Assembly: GCF_016862275.1 (NCBI RefSeq)
Contig: NZ_BOMQ01000018.1
Span: forward strand, 62,001-126,000
Reading direction: 5' to 3'
DNA: 64,000 nucleotides
DNA from: Actinoplanes nipponensis
Lineage (GTDB): Bacteria > Actinomycetota > Actinomycetes > Mycobacteriales > Micromonosporaceae
Below the pieces are notes generated by a model that was not told the DNA's origin, searched no databases, and saw only the letters and a program-made list of their open reading frames with translations. The number at the start of each line of letters is the position of its first letter. Within the stretch, counting starts at the first letter, position 1. The position numbers were made by a program, and so were the translations under genes. Of the stretch, positions 23,802-32,122 are shown piece after piece.

Positions 23802-26399
23802 TTACTGCCAGATCGACCTCAGCTTCCAGATGGTGATCTTCTGCAGCTGGGCGTGTCCGCCTTCGGTGAACGCCTGGACGGCTTGGCTGTTGCGGTGAGG
23901 GAATATCTGGTCGGTGATGGTCACCCGGCCGTTGTCGGCGAAGACCTCTACCGAGGACCGGTCGACGAGTACGCGCAGGGTCACGGTGCCTGCTTGTAGT
24001 TTCAGCGGGGCGAACTCCACGCTCGGGAACTGCGGGCTGAACGCGACGTTGCCGGACTGGGTTCGGTCGACGTAGACGCCACCGCGGTGCACGTCGTAGC
24101 CGATGCTGGTGTGCTGCCCGTTGCCCACCCGGACGTTGAGCCCGAACTTGTCGGCGTCGCGGGCCTTGAATGTGGCCACGATGTCAAGGGTGTCACCCGA
24201 GGCGCCGCGTCCGTGCAGTGTGACGGTGCCGGATAGGTGATTTCGTGTTGCGGTGAACGGGTGCGGCTTGCGCAGAGACTTCAGCGAGTTGACGGGCGAG
24301 AACGTCAGCCGGGGTGTGCCGGCTACGGTCTGCAGGTGCAGGACACGCGGGATGCTCATCGCGCTGCGCCACGGGTCGGTGGGGATGTTGCCGCCGTACT
24401 GCCAGTTGTTCATCCAGGCGATCATGATCCGCCGGCCGTCGGGGACGTTGTTGAACGTGACCCCGGCGTAGAAGTCGCGGCCGTGGTCCAGCCAGTGGGC
24501 GCGCTCCGTGGACGATAGAGCGGGGGCGTCGGCGAAGGTGAACTGGTCGGCCAGGATGTGGCCCCAGCCGCCGGTGTTGTTGTCGATGACCTCGATGGTG
24601 GCTGTCCTGCCCACGAGGTCACGCAGGTCCCAGTTGGCCCAGTCCAGCTGTTCGCTGTTGTTACCGGTCGTGGTCCTGACCACGGTGCCGCCGACCCGCA
24701 GGTTGACCGCGGTTTCTGTCGATACGGGGATGGCGGCCTGGGGCGAGAAGACGATGTTGTCGACGTTGATGTGGCCCCAGCCGCCGGTGTTGTTGTCGAC
24801 GATTTGGATCTGCGCCTGCTGGCCCTGCCAGCTGGTGGTGTTCCACGCGATCCAGTTCAATGCCTCGTTGTCCTGGCCGGTGGCGGTGGCCACGACCTGA
24901 CCGTTGACCAGAAGGTTGACCGCGGTGGCCGCGGCGGGGTCGGCGCTCCACGGATGGCTTCCGCCACCGACCAGCAGGTCGATGTAGCTGCTGGTGATGG
25001 TGAAGGTGGGCGAAGTGATCGTCCCGGTGGACAGGTCATGATCCAGGAAGGTGTTCACCAGCCGCTGCCCGAGGTAGCCGCTGACGGCCTGTTGGTCGCC
25101 GATCGCTCCGGGCACCGGGCCGGCGTTGACGAAGTCGCCGGTGGCGGTCCACCCGGCGCCCCACGTCGTTCCCTCGAAGTCGGCGAAGACCGGTCCGGGC
25201 GGTGGGGCGCCGTTCAGCACGGTGCCCGGGACGTGGGGATGGTTGCCCCCGCCGACGAGGAAGTTCAGGTAGTTCTGCCTGATGGTGAACTCAGGTGAGG
25301 TGAGGACGCCGGTGCTGGCGTCGCCGCCGTGGAAGCTGTTGGCGAGCCGCTCACCCAGGTAGCCGCTCACCCCGGCTTGGCCGGGGAGGTCACCAGCGGT
25401 GGGGCCATCGCCGAAGGCCGTGCCGGTGGTCGTCCACGGTGTGAAGGTGGTCGATTCGAAGTCCTCGAGAACGGTGCCCGATGGCGGGGTGTAGGTCGGG
25501 GGATCGTCGGAGGTGAACGTGGTGCCGTCGAAGCTGCCGACGAAATACTGGCCGCCGGAGCCGCCGGCGATACCGCCGGGGTTGAGGTTGACGACCATCA
25601 CCCACTTGATGGTGCGGGGGTTGCCGTTCACGGCCATCGGGAACAGGTCGGGGCATTCCCAGACGCCACCGACCGCGCCGGCCGGTCCGAAGTCACTGAG
25701 ATGCGTCCAGTCTTTGAGGTTCGGTGAGCCGTAGATGCTGACCTTGTGCTCGGTTGCCTTGACGACCACCATCCGCCATTGCTTGGCGGGGGCGTACCAG
25801 AACACCTTCGGGTCGCGGAACTCGCCGGACCCGATGTCCAGCACCGGGTTTCCGGCGTACTTGGTGAAGGTGGTGCCGCCGTCGGTGCTGTAGGCGAGCG
25901 ACTGCGCCTGGATCGGCTTGTTCTTGAAGGCGCTGGTGTAGATCGCGACGATGGCGGGGTTGTTCCTCGTGCCGAACCCGCTGGTGTTGTTCGTGTCGAC
26001 CACGGCGCTGCCGGAGAAGACGAGTTCGTTGTCATCGGCCGGAATCGCGACCGGTAGCTCGTCCCAGTGCACCAGATCGGTGCTCACCGCGTGTCCCCAC
26101 GACATGTTGCCCCACTGGTTACCAAAGGGGTTGTACTGGTAGAACAGGTGGTACCTGCCCTGGTAATACAGCAGCCCGTTCGGGTCGTTCATCCAGTTCT
26201 TGGCCGGACTGAAGTGGAACTGCGGTCGATACGTCTGGTCGTACGCGGCCGGAATCGAAGCGGCGGCGGCCGGGGAGGCGACGAACGGGAACGCCGTCGC
26301 CACCATCACCGCCATCGCCACCAGGGCCGGCATCAGCGTCCGGGTCCGCCTCCGGGACCGGCGGTCGATTTCGACTTCTTTGGCGTTCGGGGTGGTCAC
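23802..26399 (-). CDS. Secreted GH32 fructan hydrolase with nested inserts
   Basis: An 865-residue glycoside hydrolase family 32 enzyme (levanase/inulinase type). It has a signal peptide with a long n-region (cut near residue 47), the nucleophile motif WMNDPNG (69-75), RDP (195-197) and EC (248-249): all three catalytic boxes. The five-bladed propeller is interrupted at about residue 310 by roughly 315 residues of inserted modules and resumes at HWLDHGRDFYAG (about 635); a GH32 C-terminal beta-sandwich follows. The insert is two copies of one module, one nested in the other (see findings). GTG start 26399. It cuts beta-fructans outside the cell. Confidence 0.92.
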   Translation of the reverse strand: MTTPNAKEVEIDRRSRRRTRTLMPALVAMAVMVATAFPFVASPAAAASIPAAYDQTYRPQFHFSPAKNWMNDPNGLLYYQGRYHLFYQYNPFGNQWGNMSWGHAVSTDLVHWDELPVAIPADDNELVFSGSAVVDTNNTSGFGTRNNPAIVAIYTSAFKNKPIQAQSLAYSTDGGTTFTKYAGNPVLDIGSGEFRDPKVFWYAPAKQWRMVVVKATEHKVSIYGSPNLKDWTHLSDFGPAGAVGGVWECPDLFPMAVNGNPRTIKWVMVVNLNPGGIAGGSGGQYFVGSFDGTTFTSDDPPTYTPPSGTVLEDFESTTFTPWTTTGTAFGDGPTAGDLPGQAGVSGYLGERLANSFHGGDASTGVLTSPEFTIRQNYLNFLVGGGNHPHVPGTVLNGAPPPGPVFADFEGTTWGAGWTATGDFVNAGPVPGAIGDQQAVSGYLGQRLVNTFLDHDLSTGTITSPTFTITSSYIDLLVGGGSHPWSADPAAATAVNLLVNGQVVATATGQDNEALNWIAWNTTSWQGQQAQIQIVDNNTGGWGHINVDNIVFSPQAAIPVSTETAVNLRVGGTVVRTTTGNNSEQLDWANWDLRDLVGRTATIEVIDNNTGGWGHILADQFTFADAPALSSTERAHWLDHGRDFYAGVTFNNVPDGRRIMIAWMNNWQYGGNIPTDPWRSAMSIPRVLHLQTVAGTPRLTFSPVNSLKSLRKPHPFTATRNHLSGTVTLHGRGASGDTLDIVATFKARDADKFGLNVRVGNGQHTSIGYDVHRGGVYVDRTQSGNVAFSPQFPSVEFAPLKLQAGTVTLRVLVDRSSVEVFADNGRVTITDQIFPHRNSQAVQAFTEGGHAQLQKITIWKLRSIWQ

Positions 26400-26832
26400 G
26401 GAACATCGCCTCCGTCATCGGCTCGGCGTTATGTGCGTCCCCCGTTGAACGTTGTCTTCTCATCTCGGATGCTCGTCCGCCACGGTGTGAACGACAGCCT
26501 TGTACGGCTGTCGCCGACCGGTGTCGCGGCCACCACAAGATCTCGTCGCATCGAGCCGCACCTCCTGTGAACCCGGCGCTGCTGAAAGCAGCTTATCGAA
26601 AGGCCGGCAGACCATAGCCGTGGCCCGATGTGTCAGGTAGGCGACAGGCCGGTGCGTCGTCGCCCGAACAACCAGACCACGCGGACGTCCGAGCTCATGG
26701 AGGACGCGAGAGCCGTCATGGTCTCTTGGCCCGCCCGAGGCGATATGGCTGACAGGTTCGTTGCGTTCGGGCCGTCGAGCACCGCGCCTCAACGAGTTGA
26801 CAGTCGTCTATGGAATGCCGGACGGTCTCAGG
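26400..26832. other. Divergent intergenic region with a palindrome
   Basis: About 430 bp between the divergent GH32 and FnIII-CBM2 genes. It contains the perfect inverted repeat CGACAGCC-TTGTAC-GGCTGTCG (26492-26513), 93 nt upstream of the GH32 start, and TTGAACGTTGT at 26445, a degenerate palindrome. No gene can be supported here. Confidence 0.45.
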
Positions 26833-27837
26833 ATGCGCACACACCGCTTCCGCGTCTTCCTGACGGTTCTGCTCTCCACCGGAGTGCTGTTCCTGGTCGC
26901 CGGCCCGGCCGCCGCGGCGGCGCCGCCCTCCGCGCCCGCGAACCTGCACGTCACCTCCGTCAGCCCGACCTCGGTGACCGTCGCCTGGACCGCTTCCACC
27001 GGCGATCCCGTCGACTACTCGCTCACCTACTGGCCCGCCTTCGGCGACGTCGGCTACGGCCAGCACGTCGGCAACGTCACCACCGCCACCGTCACGTCCG
27101 GCATCAGCCCGAACGGTCAGATCCAATTCACCGTCCAGGCCATCGACGCCGACGGCAACTCCTCACCGGCGAGCAATCCGCTCGTCGTGGTCACTCCGGC
27201 GAACACCTCGGGCGACATGACCGCGCCGACCGCCCCCGGCAACCTGACCCTGACCGGTGTCGACCCGGCCGGCGCCCACCTGACCTGGGCGGCGTCCACC
27301 GACGACGTGGAGCTGACCGGCTACTACGTCTACCTCTTCGACGGCTGGTACGTGTCCCGGTATCTCGGCACCTCGACCGGTACCTCCTTCACCGCGCCGA
27401 TCCTGAACACCCAGACCGGTATGGTCCGCTACTACGTGCGCGCACATGACGCGGCCGGCAACCTGTCGATCGCGTCCAACCAGGTGTCCACGACCACGCC
27501 ACCGACCACACCGGCTACCCGGTGCAAGGTCGCCTACAAGACGACCAGTGACTGGCCGGGCGGTTTCGTCGCCGAGGTGACGCTGACGAACACCGCGGCC
27601 ACCGTGGTCGACGGCTGGTCCCTCGCCGTGTCGCTGGGCGGCGACCAGCGGGTCACGTCGTCGTGGGCGGCGAAATGGGTCCAGTCCGGCTCGACGGTGA
27701 CGGTGACCAACGAGACCTGGAACGCGACGATCCAGCCCGGGGCCGCCATCACCGTCGGCCTGGTCGGCACGTATACGAAGAGCAACACGCCGGCCACCAC
27801 TGCCGCGCTGAACGGTGCGGCCTGCACCCTCGCCTGA
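26833..27837 (+). CDS. Secreted FnIII-FnIII-CBM2 protein without catalytic domain
   Basis: A 334-residue exported protein: signal peptide (RFRVFLTVLLSTGVLFLVAG, cut at AAAA), two fibronectin type III domains (about 38-125, PSAPANLHVTSVSPTSVTVAW, and about 135-225, APTAPGNLTLTGVDPAGAHLTW), a Thr/Pro linker, and a C-terminal family 2 carbohydrate-binding module with paired terminal Cys and several exposed Trp. CBM2 binds cellulose, chitin or xylan. No enzyme domain is present, so it is a binding protein or the truncated remainder of a larger enzyme. An in-frame ATG at 26815 is an alternative start. Confidence 0.85.
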   Translation: MRTHRFRVFLTVLLSTGVLFLVAGPAAAAAPPSAPANLHVTSVSPTSVTVAWTASTGDPVDYSLTYWPAFGDVGYGQHVGNVTTATVTSGISPNGQIQFTVQAIDADGNSSPASNPLVVVTPANTSGDMTAPTAPGNLTLTGVDPAGAHLTWAASTDDVELTGYYVYLFDGWYVSRYLGTSTGTSFTAPILNTQTGMVRYYVRAHDAAGNLSIASNQVSTTTPPTTPATRCKVAYKTTSDWPGGFVAEVTLTNTAATVVDGWSLAVSLGGDQRVTSSWAAKWVQSGSTVTVTNETWNATIQPGAAITVGLVGTYTKSNTPATTAALNGAACTLA

Positions 27838-27851
27838 TCTGTCGGGTCGTC

Positions 27852-27883
27852 CCCCGGCCCCGGCGCGTGCACCGGGGCCGGGG
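27852..27883. terminator. Bidirectional terminator hairpin
   Basis: CCCCGGCCCCGG (27852-27863) pairs perfectly with CCGGGGCCGGGG (27872-27883) around an 8-nt loop, between the convergent FnIII-CBM2 and secreted-repeat genes. No U-tract follows on either side. Confidence 0.75.
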
Positions 27884-27896
27884 TCGACACGGAATC

Positions 27897-28832
27897 TCAC
27901 GCCCAGCAGATCGCCATCGCGAACCCGCCCCAGTTCCCGGCGAGCTGTTCGTGCTTGCGGTCGATGACCTGGACCCGGGTCCGGTTGGCGTCGATGTTGA
28001 CCGAGTTGACCACGGCCGGCAGGTCCGCCCAGCCGGTGCCGCCGGTCACGTGCTTACCGGCCGGGCAGGGCGCCGCGATGATCTTCGGATTGGTCTCGTC
28101 GCCGGCCGGCTGCACCCGGACCACCTCGACGTCCGTCGACAGCACCTTCGGGGCGCAGACGGCGAACGCGATGACGCTCCAGTTCCCCTTGAAGCCGGGG
28201 AAGCGGCCGTTGGCGTCGGGGGTGCCGAGTTCCTCGATGCCGCCGGCGTTGACGCCGTTCGGGAACGTGGCCGAGCCGTTGACCTGGGTGACCAGGCCGA
28301 CGTGCCCCTGCCCGTCGAGGATCCGGCCGCCCGCGCCGAGCACGAACGTGTTGGCCGGGCAACTCGCGGACACCCCTTGGAAGCCCTGCGAATCGGTCGG
28401 CCCCACCTTGGCCACCAGCACCATGCCGGCGACCGGGGGACTGCAGACGGCGTACGCCTGCAGGGCCCAGGTGTTGGTCGTGCCCACCGAGTCCTCGACG
28501 GCGGTCACCACGAAACTGTCCAGTCCGGTGTCCAGGGCGTGCACCGGTTCCTGCCGGGTGATGATGATGTGGTCGTTGCCCTGGTTGACGCGTACCCCGC
28601 CGCCCAGGACCCGCTGGCCGGCCGGGCACGGCGCGATGGTGGTCTTCTCCGGTGTGGAATCGAACGCCGAATTCGGCCCGACGACCGTGGCGACCGGCAC
28701 GGTCGAGGCCAGGGCCGGGGTGGCCGAGCCGACCGAGGCTCCGGTCAGCGCGGCGAACAGGGCGGCGGTCATCGCCGCGGCCATGGTGACTCGGCGCCGC
28801 CGGGCGCCGGTCGGGGGTGAGTGAAGCTCCAC
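27897..28832 (-). CDS. Secreted three-repeat protein of unknown function
   Basis: A 311-residue exported protein. The signal peptide (VTMAAAMTAALFAALTGASVG) ends at ALAS. The mature part is three imperfect repeats of about 85-95 residues, each opening with a Cys-Pro-A-G/N-x-x-V-x-G-x-G stretch (CPAGQRVLGGG, CPANTFVLGAG, CPAGKHVTGG) and closing with Y/F-A-V/I-C, giving one Cys pair per repeat. No enzyme motif is seen. It starts 27 nt downstream of the SARP regulator stop on the same strand, so both may be co-transcribed. Confidence 0.8.
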   Translation of the reverse strand: MELHSPPTGARRRRVTMAAAMTAALFAALTGASVGSATPALASTVPVATVVGPNSAFDSTPEKTTIAPCPAGQRVLGGGVRVNQGNDHIIITRQEPVHALDTGLDSFVVTAVEDSVGTTNTWALQAYAVCSPPVAGMVLVAKVGPTDSQGFQGVSASCPANTFVLGAGGRILDGQGHVGLVTQVNGSATFPNGVNAGGIEELGTPDANGRFPGFKGNWSVIAFAVCAPKVLSTDVEVVRVQPAGDETNPKIIAAPCPAGKHVTGGTGWADLPAVVNSVNIDANRTRVQVIDRKHEQLAGNWGGFAMAICWA

Positions 28833-28859
28833 TGCGACTCCTTGGCTAAGTAGGTGGAG

Positions 28860-31800
28860 TCAGCACAGCCCCGGGCGCGTGCAGCTGGCGTGCATCCGGC
28901 CTGAGCCGGACCGTTGCACGAGGTCGAGCGTGGTGCGCGCGCGTGCCTCGGCGGGGCGGTATCCGCACCGCGCGGCGTGGTCGGCGGCGGCCCGGGCGTA
29001 TCGGTCGGCCTCGGCCAGGTCGCCGAGTTCCCAGGCCGAGCGGGCCAGCCCGGTCAGGGCCTCGATCTCGTGCCGGGGCGACGAGTGCGGGGCCAGCGCG
29101 TAGGCCTGCTGGTACCGCTCCGAGGCGGCCCGGTGCCGGCCCTCCCGGCCGAGCACGGCGCCCAGCGCGGCGAGCGAGTCGGCCTCGGTCCGCGGGTCAC
29201 CGGCCGCCCGGGCCAGGTCCAGCGCCCGCACCGCGTGGGCCCGGGCGGCCCGGACGCGCCCGCGATCGCCCTCCACCACGGACATCCGATGGTGGATGAC
29301 CGCCTGCCCGTCGCGGTCGCCGACTTTCGTGTAGCCGGCCAGCGCATCGGCGAACCAGCCGAAGGCCTCGGCCGGACGGCCGGACGCGAGACTGATCTGT
29401 CTCAGGCCGGTCCGGGCCAGCGCCTGACCGTGCACGTTGCCGGCGACCCGGTTCAGCTCCAGCGCCTCGCCGTACGCCGCCCGGGCCTCGGCGAACCGGC
29501 CCTGGTCGAGGTGGACGTCGCCCAGCAGGCCCAGATTGTTGGCCACCCCGGCCCGCCGGCCGGTGGACCGGTCGATCGCGATGGCCCGGGTGAGCCGGGC
29601 CACGGCGGCGTCGAGCCGGCCCTGGGCGTGGTGGATCATCCCGAGGTTGCCCAGGGTGGTGGCCTCGGCGTCGCGCCAGCCGCAGCGCCGGGCCAGCCAC
29701 AACGCCCGCGCGTACTGGTGCAGGGCGCCGGACCGATCGCCGATGCTGCGGTAGGCCGTGCCCAGGCTGTGCCGGGCCGCTTCCTGCGCCAACCGGTCCC
29801 CGATGCCCTCGGCCGCGGTCAGGGCGGCCTCGGCCACGGCGATCCACTCGGCGGTGTGCCGCCCGAGGTGGAAGTAGCCGCGCATACCGTCGGCCAGGCG
29901 ACAGCGGTGGGCGCCCGGCCCGGCGTGCCGGACCAGCGCGACCAGGTTGCGGCGCTCGGCGTCCAGCCAGGCCAGCGCGGCGGCGTGGGTGCCGGCGCCG
30001 GCGTCGGAGATCGGGTTCCGCGCGGGGCGAGGCAGTCGCAGCATGTGCGGGTACAGCAGGTCGGCGGCGGCGTCGACGCCGGATTCGTACCACTCGTACA
30101 GCCGGGTGGTCGCGGCCTCCCGGTCGGCCGGCGGGTCGATCCTCCGGCAGCTCTCGTGCGCGTACGCGCGCAGCAGGTCGTGACAGCTGTACCGCCCGTG
30201 CGCCGGGCGGTCCAGCAGGTGGGCCGCGGCGAGCCGGTCCAGGAGCCGCTCGGCCTCGGGCCCGGGCAGCCCGGCCAGGGCGGCCGCCGCGGCGACGCTG
30301 ATGTCCGGGCCGGGCACGAGGCCGAGGAGGCGGAACAGCCGCTGCGCCGCGACCGGCAGCGCCCGGTACGACGCGTCGAAGGCCACGCCGACGGTCGACT
30401 CCGGGTCGCCCTCGACGACGAGCGTGTTCAGCCGGTCGTCGTGCAGCCGCTTCACGTAGTCGTGCACCGGCCAGTCCGGCTCGGCGGTCAGCGCGGCCGC
30501 CGCGACGCGCAGCGCGAGCGGCAGGTACGCGCAGGTGGCGGCCAGGTCCACGGTCGACTCCCGGTCCTCGGCCACCCGTGACTCGCCGAGCAGCCGGCTG
30601 AGCAGTTCGCCGGCCTCGTCCGGGCTCAGGGGATGCAGCCGGAACGGCTGCGCGCCGTCCCGGGCGATCAGGCCACCGAGCCGGTCCCGGCTGGTGATCA
30701 GCACGAAACAGCCGGGCTCGCCGGGCAGCAGCGGACGGACCTGCTCGACACCGGCGGCGTTGTCGAGGACCACCAGCAGCCGGCGCCCGGCCAGCAGCGA
30801 CCGGTAGAGCGCCCGGGCCTGGTCGAGCTCGACCGGGCAGCGCTCCGGGGCGACCCCGAGCCCGGCCAGGAAGCCGGTCAGCGCGTCGATCGGCCGCACC
30901 GGCTCACCGGTCGCGAAGCCCCGCAGATCGACGAACAGCTGCCCGTCCGGGAAACGGTCGCGGACCCGGTGGGCCCACCGTACGGCGACGGCGGTCTTGC
31001 CCACGCCGGCCGAGCCGGCCACCGCGGCGATGGCCAGGGCCGGCCCCGGGCCACGGGCCAACAGGTCGTCCAGGCTCCGCAGCTGCTCGTGCCGGCCGAC
31101 GAAGGCCGCGGCCGGCGCCGGCAGTTGCGCCGGCACGCCCACGGCCGGCCGGTCGGCTGCCGTCGTCGGGGCCGGTCCGGTCCGGACCGAGCCGGGAGCG
31201 GCCAGGATCGCGGTACGCAGGTCACGGATCGGCCCCTGGGGTTCCAGCCCCTGCTCGGCGAGGAACTCGTCGTAGCGCCGGAACGCGGCCAGCGCGTCGG
31301 CCTGCTGGCCGTTGCGGTGCAACGCGGACATCAACTGGTGCCAGGGCTGCTCGCGCAGCGGGTACTGAACCGTGAGCTCGTACAGCGACGCGATCGCCTC
31401 GGGGAGTTGTCCCGCCGCGAGCATCGCGCCGGACCGCAGCTCGCGGCCGGTCAGGTACACCTCGGTCAGCCGCGCGGCCTGGGCCAGGGCCGGCTCGTAG
31501 TGCGCCAGTTCCGGGTAGGGACGGTCGTTCCACAGCGCCAGCGCCGCGTCCAGCAGGCCGAGCGCGGCCCGCGGATCGGCGGCCGAGCGGGCTTGATCGA
31601 CGAGCGCCTCGAACCGGTACGCGTCGACCGCTGCCGGGTCGACGCCCAGTTCGTAGCCGCTCCCGGTCCACGCCAGCACGGCCGGCCCGAGCAGCCCGCG
31701 CAGCCTCGACACGTACGACTGGGCACTGTTGACCGCCGAGCGGGGCGGCCGCTCGCCCCACACGGCGTCGACCAGCGCGTCCATCGAGACCGGGCGACCG

Positions 31801-31910
31801 ACCCGCAGGACCAACGCGGCCAGCAGGCGGCGCTGACGGACACTCGCCGGCGTCACCTCCCGGTCGTCGATCGTCACGGACAACGGGCCGAGCACCCGAA
31901 CGGCGAGCAT
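28860..31910 (-). CDS. AfsR/SARP-family transcriptional regulator with NB-ARC and TPRs
   Basis: A roughly 1,016-residue regulator of the AfsR/DnrI/RedD type. The order is: OmpR-like winged helix (about 1-95, LAVRVLGPL, RRLLAALVLRVGRPVS), bacterial transcriptional activation domain (about 100-250), NB-ARC ATPase with Walker A GSAGVGKTAVAV and Walker B LLVVLDN, and C-terminal TPRs (about 620-1000). Such proteins activate secondary metabolism or secretion genes and bind direct repeats near promoters. ATG 31910 is chosen for its match to the family start; an in-frame ATG at 32030 would add 40 Arg-rich residues. The operators at 32034-32071 lie upstream. Confidence 0.87.
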   Translation of the reverse strand: MLAVRVLGPLSVTIDDREVTPASVRQRRLLAALVLRVGRPVSMDALVDAVWGERPPRSAVNSAQSYVSRLRGLLGPAVLAWTGSGYELGVDPAAVDAYRFEALVDQARSAADPRAALGLLDAALALWNDRPYPELAHYEPALAQAARLTEVYLTGRELRSGAMLAAGQLPEAIASLYELTVQYPLREQPWHQLMSALHRNGQQADALAAFRRYDEFLAEQGLEPQGPIRDLRTAILAAPGSVRTGPAPTTAADRPAVGVPAQLPAPAAAFVGRHEQLRSLDDLLARGPGPALAIAAVAGSAGVGKTAVAVRWAHRVRDRFPDGQLFVDLRGFATGEPVRPIDALTGFLAGLGVAPERCPVELDQARALYRSLLAGRRLLVVLDNAAGVEQVRPLLPGEPGCFVLITSRDRLGGLIARDGAQPFRLHPLSPDEAGELLSRLLGESRVAEDRESTVDLAATCAYLPLALRVAAAALTAEPDWPVHDYVKRLHDDRLNTLVVEGDPESTVGVAFDASYRALPVAAQRLFRLLGLVPGPDISVAAAAALAGLPGPEAERLLDRLAAAHLLDRPAHGRYSCHDLLRAYAHESCRRIDPPADREAATTRLYEWYESGVDAAADLLYPHMLRLPRPARNPISDAGAGTHAAALAWLDAERRNLVALVRHAGPGAHRCRLADGMRGYFHLGRHTAEWIAVAEAALTAAEGIGDRLAQEAARHSLGTAYRSIGDRSGALHQYARALWLARRCGWRDAEATTLGNLGMIHHAQGRLDAAVARLTRAIAIDRSTGRRAGVANNLGLLGDVHLDQGRFAEARAAYGEALELNRVAGNVHGQALARTGLRQISLASGRPAEAFGWFADALAGYTKVGDRDGQAVIHHRMSVVEGDRGRVRAARAHAVRALDLARAAGDPRTEADSLAALGAVLGREGRHRAASERYQQAYALAPHSSPRHEIEALTGLARSAWELGDLAEADRYARAAADHAARCGYRPAEARARTTLDLVQRSGSGRMHASCTRPGLC

Positions 31911-32033
31911 CGGGTCAGTGTCGGCGACGTACGGCCGGTTGACCCCGTTCTGTTCATTGACCGACACCCTCGCGCGGGGCCGGCGGCGGGGGACGGGCAT
32001 TCGACGTCGACCCGTACCACGTCTTGCCATCTC

Positions 32034-32049
32034 ATAGACCTGTGTCTAT
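32034..32049. promoter_or_regulatory. Operator-like inverted repeat ATAGAC-N4-GTCTAT
   Basis: A perfect 6-bp inverted repeat with 4-bp spacer, in the gap between the divergent SARP and pectate lyase genes. It could be a repressor or activator dimer site for either gene. Confidence 0.45.
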
Positions 32050-32057
32050 TGTCACCA

Positions 32058-32071
32058 GGAAAGCGCTTACC
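32058..32071. promoter_or_regulatory. LacI-type operator-like site around AAGCGCTT
   Basis: GGAAAGCGCTTACC has the 8-bp palindrome AAGCGCTT (32061-32068) with the central CG expected of LacI-family sugar regulators in actinomycetes. It lies 52 nt before the pectate lyase ATG, as expected for carbon-source control. Confidence 0.5.
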
Positions 32072-32122
32072 TGCAGGGGTGGCGGCGGCGCGACGACCTG
32101 TTCCCTACGAAGGTGAGACACG

